Shown here: positions 17,104 through 26,202 of the stretch, in pieces
Position numbering within the stretch: the stretch's first letter is position 1
Layout: every line of letters starts with the position of its first letter
Source: Streptococcus sp. WB01_FAA12
GTDB lineage: Bacteria; Bacillota; Bacilli; Lactobacillales; Streptococcaceae
Assembly (NCBI RefSeq): GCF_012843315.1
Contig: NZ_JABAEX010000001.1
Coordinates: 744,001-808,000 of the forward strand
Direction of reading: 5' to 3'
Length of the DNA: 64,000 nt
Program-made: the position numbers and the translations under genes
The notes under the pieces: generated by a model
The model's input: the letters and a program-made list of their open reading frames with translations, nothing else
Database searches by the model: none
What the model was told of the DNA's origin: nothing

Positions 17104-17137
17104 TAAAAACGTCATTCTCACCGAATTGGCGTTTTTT
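17104..17137 (+). terminator. Terminator after psaA
   Basis: AAAACG...CGTTTT with partial inner pairing (TTC/GAA) and a T-run. It separates psaBCA from tpx, although read-through is possible. Confidence 0.65.
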
Positions 17138-17210
17138 CAATTTCCGGTCAAATCATTGGAAAAATCTGACAATTCTCGGTAAAATAAAAGAAAAAAGAAT
17201 GGAGTAGTTT

Positions 17211-17705
17211 ATGACCACTTTTCTCGGAAATCCTGTAACCTTTACAGGTAAACAACTGCAAGTCGGAGACAAGGCACTCGACTTTTCCCTCACTACAACA
17301 GATCTCTCTAAAAAAACGCTAGCCGACTTTGATGGAAAGAAAAAAGTCTTGAGTGTTGTCCCTTCTATCGATACTGGTATCTGCTCAACGCAAACACGTC
17401 GCTTCAACCAGGAACTTACCAACCTTGACAACACCGTCGTTCTTACCGTTTCTATGGACCTACCATTTGCCCAAGGACGCTGGTGCGGGGCTGAAGGCCT
17501 TGACAATGCCATCATGCTTTCAGACTACTTTGACCATTCTTTCGGGCGCGATTATGCCCTCTTGATCAACGAATGGCATCTCCTTGCACGTGCTGTCTTT
17601 GTTCTCGACACTGATAATGTCATCCGTTATGTAGAATACGTTGACAATATCAACACGGAGCCAAACTTTGAAGCTGCTATTGCTGCAGTGAAAGAACTAG
17701 ACTAA
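17211..17705 (+). CDS. tpx: Thiol peroxidase
   Basis: 164 residues, the usual size of the atypical 2-Cys peroxiredoxin Tpx. The peroxidatic Cys lies in [16 protein letters not shown] (about residue 59) and the resolving Cys in [10 protein letters not shown] (about residue 93). It reduces hydrogen peroxide and alkyl peroxides in the cytoplasm using thioredoxin. It has its own weak promoter (TTGGAA/TAAAAT about 50 bases upstream) and a terminator. Its position behind psaBCA is conserved in streptococci, where it was named psaD. Confidence 0.96.
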   Translation: MTTFLGNPVTFTGKQLQVGDKALDFSLTTTDLSKKTLADFDGKKKVLSVVPSIDTGICSTQTRRFNQELTNLDNTVVLTVSMDLPFAQGRWCGAEGLDNAIMLSDYFDHSFGRDYALLINEWHLLARAVFVLDTDNVIRYVEYVDNINTEPNFEAAIAAVKELD

Positions 17706-17725
17706 AATCACAAGCATTATGACAG

Positions 17726-17751
17726 AAAGCTAGAGAAATCTAGCTTTTTTT
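17726..17751 (+). terminator. Terminator after tpx
   Basis: AAAGCTAGA pairs with TCTAGCTTT around a GAAA tetraloop, followed by T's that merge into the psaR promoter. Confidence 0.8.
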
Positions 17752-17788
17752 GGTATACTAGATGGAGAGAATATACAAGAGGAAACGA

Positions 17789-18439
17789 ATGACTCCAAAT
17801 AAAGAAGATTATTTAAAATGTATTTATGAAATCGGTACGGACATGCAAAAAATCACCAATAAAGAAATTGCTGCCCGTATGCAGGTCTCTCCACCTGCCG
17901 TAACAGAGATGATCAAACGCATGAAAAGTGAAAATCTCATCCTCAAGGATAAGGAGAACGGCTATCTATTGACAGATATTGGCCTCAAACTGGTCTCTGA
18001 GCTTTATCGTAAACACCGTTTGATTGAAGTCTTTCTAGTTCACCATCTAGATTATACCAGCGATCAAATCCACGAAGAAGCTGAAGTCCTAGAACACACT
18101 GTATCCGACCTCTTCGTAGAGAGACTGGATAAACTGCTGGGTTTCCCTCAAACCTGTCCCCACGGAGGAACCATCCCAGCCAAGGGAGAGCTCTTGGTCG
18201 AAATCAATAACTTACCACTAGCAGAGACCAAGGAAGTTGGAACCTACCTCCTGACTCGGGTTCACGATAGCTTTGATCTGCTCAAATACTTAGAAAAGCA
18301 TGAAATTCATATCGGTGACCGACTCCAAGTTAAGCAATTTGATGGCTTTTCCAATAGCTTTACTCTGGTCAACAAGGATGAAGACCTCCAAGTTAGTATG
18401 GATATTGCCAAACAACTCTATGTCGAAAAAATCAACTAA
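17789..18439 (+). CDS. psaR: Manganese-dependent transcriptional repressor (DtxR/MntR family)
   Basis: 216 residues from the ATG at 17789, which follows AGAGGAAACGA. The in-frame ATG at 17762 is rejected because an extended -10 (TGG-TATACT, 17751-17759) puts transcription start at about that point. Order of parts: winged helix (about 1-70, recognition helix VSPPAVTEMIKRM), the dimerisation/metal domain (about 75-140, with HRLIEVFL and CPHGGTIP) and a C-terminal SH3-like FeoA domain (about 145-216). It senses Mn2+ and represses psaBCA through the palindrome at 14512-14535. Its position directly after tpx is like scaR in S. gordonii and, from memory, unlike S. pneumoniae. Confidence 0.93.
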   Translation: MTPNKEDYLKCIYEIGTDMQKITNKEIAARMQVSPPAVTEMIKRMKSENLILKDKENGYLLTDIGLKLVSELYRKHRLIEVFLVHHLDYTSDQIHEEAEVLEHTVSDLFVERLDKLLGFPQTCPHGGTIPAKGELLVEINNLPLAETKEVGTYLLTRVHDSFDLLKYLEKHEIHIGDRLQVKQFDGFSNSFTLVNKDEDLQVSMDIAKQLYVEKIN

Positions 18440-18446
18440 CCCCTTA

Positions 18447-18479
18447 TTCCTGAAAGAAATTCCTTTCAGGGATTTTTTA
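18447..18479 (+). terminator. Terminator after psaR
   Basis: CCTGAAAG pairs with CTTTCAGG around a short loop, followed by a T-rich tail. Confidence 0.75.
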
Positions 18480-18546
18480 TTATTTTGCTTGTAACTCCCA
18501 TTTGTTTGGTGTAGAATGAAGATAGATAAAAGAGGGAGGTCTTCCT

Positions 18547-18960
18547 ATGAAAAAGCTCTTTAGAATCCATTTTGCAACCATTGCAGTCAGCGATTTGCTA
18601 CTATTAGCAATTTTTATCTCCAAAACCGATCCCTCTGTAGAGTGGATGCTACTCTCTGGTTTTATTTTCATCCTTGCTCAGGGACTACTGCTATTTCGCT
18701 TGGTTGTCCGACTCAAACATCAATTCGCTGAGATTTATCCTCAGATTAACAAAAAAATTCACCTCTACTATCTAGGGGTTCTCTCAGTTGATCTTCTGTT
18801 ATTAATCCTTTTAGTCTTCACCAGTTCTCATCGTTTTTCCTCTCTTATGCCAATCTTTACTTCTTGTCATTCTACTTTTTATTATATAATGGCTAGCCAC
18901 ATAAGAGAAAACTATCCAGACTTTTACGACAAACACATTTCTTTATGGGATTGTTTCTAA
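18547..18960 (+). CDS. Small membrane protein of unknown function
   Basis: 137 residues with four probable membrane helices (about 8-25, 32-52, 73-93 and 100-118) and a soluble acidic/aromatic tail (SHIRENYPDFYDKHISLWDCF). I recognise no family motif. It has a promoter (TTGTAA, 17 bases, TAGAAT, about 18489-18517) and GAGGGAGG before the ATG, and ends at a bidirectional terminator shared with dtd. The good expression signals argue that it is a real gene, but its function is unknown. Confidence 0.7.
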   Translation: MKKLFRIHFATIAVSDLLLLAIFISKTDPSVEWMLLSGFIFILAQGLLLFRLVVRLKHQFAEIYPQINKKIHLYYLGVLSVDLLLLILLVFTSSHRFSSLMPIFTSCHSTFYYIMASHIRENYPDFYDKHISLWDCF

Positions 18961-18962
18961 AC

Positions 18963-18991
18963 AAAAACCAAGCCAGCTGGGCTTGGTTTTC
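18963..18991. terminator. Bidirectional terminator between the membrane protein gene and dtd
   Basis: AAAACCAAGCC pairs with GGCTTGGTTTT around a short AGCT/G loop, ending one base before the dtd stop. Confidence 0.85.
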
Positions 18992-19435
18992 TTATCTATT
19001 TTTTGTATCAAGGATAATGGTGACTGGTCCGTCATTAATCAGCTCAACCTGCATATCCGCTCCAAAGATGCCTGTCTGAACGGGCACTTCCTGAGCCAGT
19101 TTTTGATTGAAAGCGTCATAGAAGTCAGCTGCCATATCCGGCTTAGCTGCACCTGTAAAGGCTGGACGATTGCCCTTCTTAGTATCTGCAAAGAGGGTAA
19201 ACTGAGAAATAGAAAGGATTTCGCCCCCAATATCCTTAATAGACAGATTCATCTTGCCTTCTGCATCTGAAAAAATCCGCATATTGACAAGCTTTCGGAC
19301 TGCGTAATCCAGATCCTCCTCTTGGTCCCCTGGGCCTACACCGACCAGCAATAAAAGCCCTTGATTGATTTTTCCCTGAACCTGACCTTCAATACTCACT
19401 TGAGCTTTCTTGACTCGTTGAACGACGATTTTCAT
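18992..19435 (-). CDS. dtd: D-aminoacyl-tRNA deacylase
   Basis: 147 residues, full length. It hydrolyses D-aminoacyl-tRNA and also mischarged glycyl-tRNA-Ala in the cytoplasm. The two signature motifs are visible: [17 protein letters not shown] (family SQFTL..) near residues 77-93, holding the catalytic Thr region, and the C-terminal GPVTIILD (GP-cisP motif; here GPVT). It starts with MKIVVQRV as usual. It follows rel by 18 bases on the same strand, an operon conserved in many Gram-positive bacteria. Confidence 0.96.
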   Translation of the reverse strand: MKIVVQRVKKAQVSIEGQVQGKINQGLLLLVGVGPGDQEEDLDYAVRKLVNMRIFSDAEGKMNLSIKDIGGEILSISQFTLFADTKKGNRPAFTGAAKPDMAADFYDAFNQKLAQEVPVQTGIFGADMQVELINDGPVTIILDTKNR

Positions 19436-19453
19436 AAAAATCCTTTCTAGATC

Positions 19454-21670
19454 TTAGCCGTTGGTCCGTTTGACAGAGTAGACTTCTGGCACACTTTTAA
19501 TCTTATCAACTACTGTCGTTAGAGTTGAGAGATTTGAGATTCCAAAGGACACATGGATATTAGCAAATTTCATATCCTTGGTTGGTTGGGCGTTAACGGT
19601 TGAGATATTCTTAGCTGTGTTGGAAAGAACTTGCAGAACATCATTTAAGAGACCTGTACGGTTGAGGCCGTAGATATCGATGTGGGCAATATATTCCTTG
19701 CTTGAGAATTGATCTTCCCATTCCACATCAAGGAGACGTTGTTCGTAGTTTTCTTGGGCGCGAAGGTTCATACAGTCCACACGGTGAATAGCCACACCAC
19801 GCCCCTTGGTGATGTAGCCGACAATGTTGTCACCCGGCACTGGATTACAACACTTAGCAATCCGAACTAGGAGACCTGAGGCGCCTTCAATGACCACACC
19901 GCCCTCATGCTTGACCTTGAGCTTCTCCTTATTCTCAACCTTAACCTCACCACCCTTAACTAACTCATCAGCCTCTGCCCTAGCTTTGGCACGTTCCTCC
20001 TCACGGCGTTCCTTTTCAGTCAGACGGTTAAAGACGGTAGTAGCACTGATTTCTCCAAAACCAATAGCAGCAAAGAGGGAGTCTTCTGTCTTGTAGCTGG
20101 TCTTTTGAAGGACTTGGTCCATGTGCCGCTTGTCCATATACTTATTAGCCACATAGCCATTCTCTTGGAGCTGATTAATCAGCAGTTCACGGCCCTTGTT
20201 AACAGACAATTCCTTGTCTTGGTTTTTAAAGAACTGACGAATCTTGTTACGTGCCTTGCTAGTCTTAACCATGTTGAGCCAGTCACGACTCGGGCCAAAA
20301 GAATTGGGGTTGGTTACAATTTCGACCTGATCCCCAGTTTTGAGCTTGGTTGTCAGAGGAACCATACGGCCATTGACCTTGGCACCAGTCGCTTTTTCAC
20401 CGACTTTGGTATGGATTTCATAGGCAAAGTCGATCGGGCCTGAATCTTTTGGAAGGGAGCGAACTGCACCATCTGGAGTAAAGACGTAAATCTCCTCCGC
20501 CAGATACTCTTCCTTAACGGACTCGACAAATTCCTTGGCATCGTCAGCCTGGTCCTGTAATTCCATCATTTCCTTGATCCAGTTCATACCAATCGCAGAC
20601 TCTTTGCTGTTGACCTGACCTTTGATTCCTTTCTTATAAGCCCAGTGAGCCGCAACCCCGTACTCAGCAACTTCGTGCATTTCTTTGGTACGAATCTGGA
20701 ATTCAATCGGCCCTTTTGGTCCATAGACAGTCGTATGGATAGACTGGTAACCATTGGCCTTCCGGTTGGCAATATAATCTTTGAAGCGCCCTGGCATGGG
20801 TTTCCAAAGTTCATGTACATAGCCAAGCATGGCATAGACATCACTATGAGTCTCTAGGATACAGCGAATAGCAATCAGGTCATAAATCTCCTCAAAGCGT
20901 TTCTTCTTATCCTGCATCTTGCGATAGATAGAGTAGATATGCTTGGGACGGCCATAGATTTTCCCTTTTAGATTGCGTTCGGAAGTGTACTCCTCCAACT
21001 TGGTTACTACTTCATCGACCAAAGCCTCACGCTCTCTGCGTTTTTCCTTCATCATGTGAGTGATCTTGTAAAACTCAGTTGGATTGAGATATCGGAAGGA
21101 CAAGTCTTCCAACTCCCACTTGACGCTGGAAATCCCCAGACGATGAGCAAGTGGTGCATAGATTTCCATGGTTTCTCTGGAAATACGTTCCTGCTTGTCC
21201 TTTCGTAGATGGTTAAGCGTTCTCATGTTATGCAAGCGGTCAGATAGTTTGACCAAGATAACGCGGATATCCTCAGACATGGCCATGAGCATCTTGCGGT
21301 GATTTTCCGCTAATTGCTCCTCGATTGATTTGTACTCGACCTTACCAAGCTTAGTCACCCCATCAACAATAATGCGAACATCGTGACCAAACTCTTGCTC
21401 TAAATCATCCAGTGTCGCATCCGTATCTTCAACCACGTCATGCAAAAAACCACAGGCAACTGTCACGGCATCTAGCTTGAGCTTGGCTAAAATCCCTGCC
21501 ACCTGAATGGGATGAATAATATAGGGCTCGCCAGATTTACGATATTGACCGCTATGGCATTCAACTGCGTAAACCAAGGCTTTATGTACAAAAGCAACAT
21601 CTTCTTTCGATAAATATTTTTGCGTTAAAGCGACAACCTCATCGCCCGTCAAATTCACTTCTTTCGGCAT
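19454..21670 (-). CDS. rel: Bifunctional (p)ppGpp synthetase/hydrolase
   Basis: 738 residues. Domains in order: HD hydrolase (about 45-160, HD in FLHDVVEDT), synthetase (about 200-340, with GRPKHIYSIYRKM and RFKDYIANRKANGYQS), TGS (about 390-455), the helical/zinc-finger region with CCNPVPGD near 625, and ACT at the C-terminus (about 665-738). This is the long RSH enzyme that makes and breaks (p)ppGpp at the ribosome during amino-acid starvation. GGAGAGAATAG precedes the ATG. It is the first gene of rel-dtd. Confidence 0.97.
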   Translation of the reverse strand: MPKEVNLTGDEVVALTQKYLSKEDVAFVHKALVYAVECHSGQYRKSGEPYIIHPIQVAGILAKLKLDAVTVACGFLHDVVEDTDATLDDLEQEFGHDVRIIVDGVTKLGKVEYKSIEEQLAENHRKMLMAMSEDIRVILVKLSDRLHNMRTLNHLRKDKQERISRETMEIYAPLAHRLGISSVKWELEDLSFRYLNPTEFYKITHMMKEKRREREALVDEVVTKLEEYTSERNLKGKIYGRPKHIYSIYRKMQDKKKRFEEIYDLIAIRCILETHSDVYAMLGYVHELWKPMPGRFKDYIANRKANGYQSIHTTVYGPKGPIEFQIRTKEMHEVAEYGVAAHWAYKKGIKGQVNSKESAIGMNWIKEMMELQDQADDAKEFVESVKEEYLAEEIYVFTPDGAVRSLPKDSGPIDFAYEIHTKVGEKATGAKVNGRMVPLTTKLKTGDQVEIVTNPNSFGPSRDWLNMVKTSKARNKIRQFFKNQDKELSVNKGRELLINQLQENGYVANKYMDKRHMDQVLQKTSYKTEDSLFAAIGFGEISATTVFNRLTEKERREEERAKARAEADELVKGGEVKVENKEKLKVKHEGGVVIEGASGLLVRIAKCCNPVPGDNIVGYITKGRGVAIHRVDCMNLRAQENYEQRLLDVEWEDQFSSKEYIAHIDIYGLNRTGLLNDVLQVLSNTAKNISTVNAQPTKDMKFANIHVSFGISNLSTLTTVVDKIKSVPEVYSVKRTNG

Positions 21671-21763
21671 CTATTCTCTCCAATTCTTCCTACCATTTTA
21701 TCACTTTTTTAAGAATATTAAAACTAGAAAAGCCTGTTTTCATGTCTAGACTAAGCATTTAAA

Positions 21764-21799
21764 AGAAAAAACACTGCAAGAGAGACTCTGCAGTGCTTT
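21764..21799 (-). terminator. Terminator after msmK
   Basis: On the minus strand GCACTGCA...TGCAGTG with inner GAG/CTC pairing is followed by TTTTTTC. Confidence 0.8.
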
Positions 21800-21814
21800 G
21801 TTATTTTATTTATC

Positions 21815-22945
21815 TTAGTAAACTGTTTTCTCAGTTTCTACGTCGAAGAAGTGTGCTTTGTTCAAGTCAAATCCAAGTTCAACTGTTGCACCTGTTTGCA
21901 AGTAGTCACGAGCATCCACTTTGGCAACAAATTCGTCTTTACCAACTTGACAGTAAAGGTGAGATTCTGAACCAAGCAATTCTGATACTGAAATAGTAGC
22001 TTTGACAACTGATTCTGGGAATGTTTCAAGGAAAGCAGGTTCTGCATTCACGTCTTCTGGACGGATACCGAAGATCAATTCTTTACCTTCATAGCCTTTT
22101 TCACGAAGAACTTTCAAAGCACCTTCTGGAACTTTCAAGCGGAAACCGTCAGAAACAATTTCACCACCAACCAATTTCACATTGATGAAGTTCATAGCTG
22201 GGCTTCCGATAAATCCTGCAACGAACTTGTTAACTGGGTTTTTGTAAACTTCTTGAGGAGTTCCGATTTGTTCAACACGTCCGATAGTACCTGTACCAGC
22301 AGGGTTTTTAGTTGCTGACATGATAACGATACGGTCAGCAAGTGTCATCGCTTCTGTTTGGTCGTGAGTTACATAGATAGTTGTAGCACCGATACGACGG
22401 TGGATTTTCGCAATTTCTGCACGCATTGATACACGAAGTTTGGCATCCAAGTTTGACAAAGGCTCGTCCATCAAGAACACTTTTGCATCACGAACGATCG
22501 CACGACCCATGGCAACACGTTGACGTTGACCACCTGAAAGGTCAGCTGGTTTACGATCCAAGAATTCTTTCAAACCAAGGATTGCTGCAGCTTCTTGTAC
22601 ACGTTTGTCGATGTCTTCTTTGCTGTACTTACGCAATTTCAAACCGAAAGCCATGTTGTCATATACAGTCATGTGTGGGTAAAGAGCGTAGTTTTGGAAT
22701 ACCATGGCGATGTCACGGTCTTTTGGAGCCACGTCGTTGACAACCACGCCGTCGATAGATGCAGTACCTTCTGTGATGTCTTCAAGACCAGCAATCATAC
22801 GAAGAGTTGTTGATTTACCACATCCTGAAGGACCTACGAAGACGATAAATTCCTTGTCTTTGATGTCCAAGTTGAAGTCTTCAACTGAGTAGTGTTCGCT
22901 GTTTGGATATTTTTTGTAAATATTTTTAAGATTCAATTCTACCAT
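21815..22945 (-). CDS. msmK: Multi-sugar ABC importer ATPase MsmK
   Basis: 376 residues of the MalK/UgpC type. Walker A is GPSGCGKST (about 38-46), the Q-loop [10 protein letters not shown], signature LSGGQRQR (about 136), Walker [13 protein letters not shown] (about 155) and the H-loop THDQ (about 190). A C-terminal TOBE/regulatory domain (about 240-376) is present. No permease genes lie next to it; in S. pneumoniae MsmK is the shared ATPase that energises several carbohydrate importers. A cre site close upstream and the single-gene layout with a terminator fit a CcpA-controlled shared component. Confidence 0.96.
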   Translation of the reverse strand: MVELNLKNIYKKYPNSEHYSVEDFNLDIKDKEFIVFVGPSGCGKSTTLRMIAGLEDITEGTASIDGVVVNDVAPKDRDIAMVFQNYALYPHMTVYDNMAFGLKLRKYSKEDIDKRVQEAAAILGLKEFLDRKPADLSGGQRQRVAMGRAIVRDAKVFLMDEPLSNLDAKLRVSMRAEIAKIHRRIGATTIYVTHDQTEAMTLADRIVIMSATKNPAGTGTIGRVEQIGTPQEVYKNPVNKFVAGFIGSPAMNFINVKLVGGEIVSDGFRLKVPEGALKVLREKGYEGKELIFGIRPEDVNAEPAFLETFPESVVKATISVSELLGSESHLYCQVGKDEFVAKVDARDYLQTGATVELGFDLNKAHFFDVETEKTVY

Positions 22946-22986
22946 GGAAGGTGAACTCCTTTTGTTTTTTGATAGTTTTATTATAG

Positions 22987-23001
22987 ATGAAAACGCTTTA
23001 C
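22987..23001 (-). promoter_or_regulatory. cre (CcpA) site upstream of msmK
   Basis: ATGAAAACGCTTTAC, read on the plus strand, fits the consensus WTGAAARCGYTTWNN at every fixed position. It lies about 42 bases before the msmK start, in the promoter region, which would suit catabolite repression. Confidence 0.75.
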
Positions 23002-23059
23002 ATTTCTATGGCAAGGTGACTAAAAAAATTAAAAAGTTCTGTGCAACTTGCACAAAACT

Positions 23060-23929
23060 TTAGAGAATATCTGGTAAAATCAACTGATAACATAAGGTCA
23101 AATCTGTCAATTCTTTTAATTGTAGTCCTGTTAATTCTTCCCATCTATCAATCTTGTATTGGAGAGAGTTGCGGTGAAGATAAAGTTGCTGGGCTGTTTT
23201 AGTTAGGACAGCACTGTTTTCCCAAAGGGAGAGAATGATTTCCTGAATCTGATCTTGGTCCAGAATCAACTGACGAAGGTATTCTTTGATAATTCTATGG
23301 TCAATCAGCCCTTCCCCAAGACTCCAGAGATAGAGTTGTGAAAAAGTGTGAACACCTTGATGACCTTGACGCCACCAAGTCTTAAACAAGTCCCGCTCTG
23401 CTTGGATTAAATCTGACAGAGCCTGATACCCAGTCTGAGACCAAACCTGGCCCAACATGATAGATAGACGAAGACCAAAGTCATACTCCACTGCCTCAAT
23501 CGTATCACTTAAAATAGCTCGTACAGAGGTGTACTTATCTTGTTGAAGCACAAATACATAATCCTGAGCACCGACCTGCAACACTGTCTGGCAGTTAGGA
23601 AAGAGGGTCTGCATCATATCCATCCAAGAGGCTAGATTTTCCTGCTGGAAATAGGAAAGATGGCAATAAACCAGCTGAATCTTTTTAAAAGTTTGCGGTG
23701 CCTGCCCCTTGCCCTCAATCAGATAGGGATACCAAGGATTAAGCGAACTAGCCTGCTCCTGCTGGGTCAAAAGGGCAATTAACTGCTTTTCACGTTCAGT
23801 GAGATTGGTCTCTTCCAGTAAAATCCACTGCTGTGAAGATAGAGGAAGAGTAAGATATCCTAATTTCTCTACTGGCTGATCTGAAATTTGAGCTTCAGGA
23901 AACCAATCTTGTAGTTCTTTTGCAATCAT
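23060..23929 (-). CDS. PucR/CdaR-type helix-turn-helix regulator
   Basis: 289 residues. The C-terminal about 60 residues are a PucR-type helix-turn-helix: an LWENSAVLTKTAQQLYLHRN region followed by SLQYKIDRWEELTGL, in which the phrase HRNSLQYKI(D/E) is diagnostic. The N-terminal 220 residues are poorly conserved, with no recognised sensor domain. It is probably a DNA-binding regulator of sugar or related metabolism, but the target is unknown. It begins 3 bases after mrnC and is the last gene of the cysS operon. A terminator was not obvious before msmK. Confidence 0.8.
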   Translation of the reverse strand: MIAKELQDWFPEAQISDQPVEKLGYLTLPLSSQQWILLEETNLTEREKQLIALLTQQEQASSLNPWYPYLIEGKGQAPQTFKKIQLVYCHLSYFQQENLASWMDMMQTLFPNCQTVLQVGAQDYVFVLQQDKYTSVRAILSDTIEAVEYDFGLRLSIMLGQVWSQTGYQALSDLIQAERDLFKTWWRQGHQGVHTFSQLYLWSLGEGLIDHRIIKEYLRQLILDQDQIQEIILSLWENSAVLTKTAQQLYLHRNSLQYKIDRWEELTGLQLKELTDLTLCYQLILPDIL

Positions 23930-23932
23930 ATC

Positions 23933-24319
23933 CTAGCCCTCCACTTTTTGGATGCACCAAGAAATTAAGGTCTCTAGACGCTCCACATTTTCAGTCAGAT
24001 GGAGATAGCCCATGACCGCTTCAAATCCAGTAGACATACGGTAAGTCACGACATCTGCATTTTTAGCCTTTGTGTGGCTATTGGTATTGCGACCGCGTTT
24101 ATAGATTTCTTCTTCTTTTTCCGTCAGGACTTGCTCCTCCAACATGAGGGAAATCAGGCGAGCCTGAGCCTTTGCTGAGACATACTTGGTCGCTTCTTGA
24201 TGGAGTTTGTTGGGCTTGGTCATGCCTTTAAGGATGAGGTGGCGACGAATATACATGGAGTAAACCGCATCCCCTTCAAAAGCTAGAGCAATCCCGTTAA
24301 TGAGATTGACATCAATCAC
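23933..24319 (-). CDS. mrnC: Mini-ribonuclease III
   Basis: 128 residues, an RNase III catalytic domain without the double-stranded-RNA-binding domain. The signature near the N-terminus is NGIALAFEGDAVYSMYIRRHLI (family LAyiGDavye), with the acidic residues Glu and Asp of the active site, and KAKNADVVTYRMSTGFEAVMGYLHL later (family TGFEAllGYLyl). It matures 23S rRNA ends. It overlaps cysS by 8 bases, the gene order known from many Firmicutes. Confidence 0.95.
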   Translation of the reverse strand: MIDVNLINGIALAFEGDAVYSMYIRRHLILKGMTKPNKLHQEATKYVSAKAQARLISLMLEEQVLTEKEEEIYKRGRNTNSHTKAKNADVVTYRMSTGFEAVMGYLHLTENVERLETLISWCIQKVEG

Positions 24320-25655
24320 GAGTCCACCTCACTCCATTTTTTGTATCCAGTAGTTTAATGCCTTGAGCAGCCAGTTGGTCACGGATTTGGTCTGCTGTCG
24401 CAAAGTCACGATTGGCACGCGCTTCTTGGCGTTTTTGGATCAAGGCTTCGATTTCTGCATTCAAATCTTCTTCGACAAAGACAATACCAAAGACCTCTAA
24501 CATAGTCGCAAGAGCTTGCTTGACAGCAGCATCATAGTTATCTGAGTTAATCCACTTGGCCATTTCAAAGACTACTGTGATACCGTTGGCAGAGTTAAAG
24601 TCCTCATCCATAGCCGCTACAAACTTATCTTTAAATGCTTGTAACTCTTGGGCATCTACATTTCCAGTAAATGGTTGTTCATAGGTGTTTTTCAGATACT
24701 TGAGGTTGGTCTCGGCATCGCGAACAGCTTTTTCCGTAAAGTTGATTGGCTTGCGGTAATGCTGAGTGGCAAAGAAGAAACGAAGCACTTGGCCATCGAT
24801 GGTTTTGAGGGCATCATGAACAGTGATAAAGTTCCCCAAGGACTTGGACATCTTGACATTGTCGATATTGACAAAGCCATTGTGCATCCAGTAGTTGGCA
24901 AAGGTCTTACCTGTTTTGGCCTCTGACTGGGCAATTTCATTGGTGTGATGAGGAAACTCGAGATCGGCTCCACCACCGTGGATATCAATGGTATCGCCCA
25001 AAATTTCTGTCGACATGACCGAACACTCAATATGCCAGCCCGGACGGCCTGCTCCCCAAGGACTGTCCCAGGAAATCTCGCCCGGCTTAGCCGCCTTCCA
25101 GAGAGCAAAGTCAACTGGATTTTCCTTACGGGCGGTCTCCTCATCTGTCCGACCAGAAGCACCCAACTCCAAGTCTGCCAAGGTTTTGTTGGCTAATTTG
25201 GCATAATTGTGAGATTTTTCGACGCGGAAGTAGACATCACCCTCTGACTCATAGGCATAACCCTTGTCCACCAAAGTCTGCACAAAGTTAATGATTGCTT
25301 CCAAAAAGTCAATCACACGCGGATGCTGAGTAGCCGGCTTAACACCTAAGGCAGTCACATCCTCACGAAAGGCCGCGATGTACTTGTCCGCAACCTCCTG
25401 AGGCGTGATGCCTTCTTCCCTGGCACGGTTGATAATCTTATCATCCACATCTGTAAAATTGGAAATATAGTTGACCTCAAATCCCCGATACTCAAAATAG
25501 CGACGAACCGTGTCAAAAGCTACTGTTGAGCGGGCATTGCCGACATGGATATAGTTATAAACCGTCGGACCGCAGACATACATGCGAACCTTGCCCTCTT
25601 CAATGGGCACAAATTCACGTAGGCTGCGGGTCATGGTGTCGTAAATTTTAATCAT
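24312..25655 (-). CDS. cysS: Cysteinyl-tRNA synthetase
   Basis: 447 residues from the ATG at 25655, with GGGAG nine bases upstream; a GTG nine bases earlier in frame sits too close to that site. The HIGH signature is HVGNARS (about 37-43), preceded by the zinc-ligand Cys in YVCGPTVYN, and the second zinc motif is GWHIECS (about 205). KMSKS is present as VKMSKSLGN (about 265). A helical DALR-type C-terminus follows. It charges tRNA-Cys. The gene neighbours cysE, so cysteine synthesis and use are in one operon. Confidence 0.98.
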   Translation of the reverse strand: MIKIYDTMTRSLREFVPIEEGKVRMYVCGPTVYNYIHVGNARSTVAFDTVRRYFEYRGFEVNYISNFTDVDDKIINRAREEGITPQEVADKYIAAFREDVTALGVKPATQHPRVIDFLEAIINFVQTLVDKGYAYESEGDVYFRVEKSHNYAKLANKTLADLELGASGRTDEETARKENPVDFALWKAAKPGEISWDSPWGAGRPGWHIECSVMSTEILGDTIDIHGGGADLEFPHHTNEIAQSEAKTGKTFANYWMHNGFVNIDNVKMSKSLGNFITVHDALKTIDGQVLRFFFATQHYRKPINFTEKAVRDAETNLKYLKNTYEQPFTGNVDAQELQAFKDKFVAAMDEDFNSANGITVVFEMAKWINSDNYDAAVKQALATMLEVFGIVFVEEDLNAEIEALIQKRQEARANRDFATADQIRDQLAAQGIKLLDTKNGVRWTRD

Positions 25656-25672
25656 GCGGTCCACTCCCTTCT

Positions 25673-26194
25673 CTATTTCTGACTTTTTCGGCTGAAAAAC
25701 AGCTCTGCAAAAGGACCAAATTGTCTGAGGCTATCCAGTTGGTAAAAGCGCTGCCCTTCCTCTTGGGTAAAGAGGGGAACCCCCTTTCCTAGGATAAGGG
25801 GCGCTATCTGAATAATGAGGTGGTCGAAAAGATCCGCATCTAAGAGCGGTCCTACCAAGGAATTACCACCAATCACAAAGACATTTTTGCCTTTGTCAAT
25901 CTGGTGAACAAAGTCCACCACATCCCCAGCTACTGGCTGGTAATTGCTGACAGGAAGGTGCCTATCATGCGTAAAGACATAGTTTTCCGTAGCTTGATAA
26001 AAACTTTCTACATCTTGCAAATCTTGGATTTCCTCAAAGGTCCGCTTGCCCATGATGGTGATATCCATTTGCCTGTAAAAATCATCATAGCCTGTATCCT
26101 CTACAGAACCAAGCTGATGCAGCCAGTCTATCCTGTGCTGGCTGTCTGCCAAGTAGCCATCCATGGTGATACAGCCGTAAAAATATACTGCCAT
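25673..26194 (-). CDS. Dihydrofolate-reductase-like (RibD C-terminal type) protein
   Basis: 173 residues. The fold is that of the DHFR/RibD C-terminal family: N-terminal strand YFYGCITMDGYLAD, then TIMGKRTFEEI near residue 50 (the NADPH-binding GRxT/F-like element), and FVIGGNSLVGPLL near residue 105 (the GGG/GG dinucleotide loop). It is not the canonical folate enzyme, whose motifs differ. It probably reduces an unknown substrate with NADPH. The gene lies 8 bases after the phosphorylase gene and 17 before cysS in one operon. Confidence 0.82.
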   Translation of the reverse strand: MAVYFYGCITMDGYLADSQHRIDWLHQLGSVEDTGYDDFYRQMDITIMGKRTFEEIQDLQDVESFYQATENYVFTHDRHLPVSNYQPVAGDVVDFVHQIDKGKNVFVIGGNSLVGPLLDADLFDHLIIQIAPLILGKGVPLFTQEEGQRFYQLDSLRQFGPFAELFFSRKSQK

Positions 26195-26202
26195 TCTTGT
26201 AG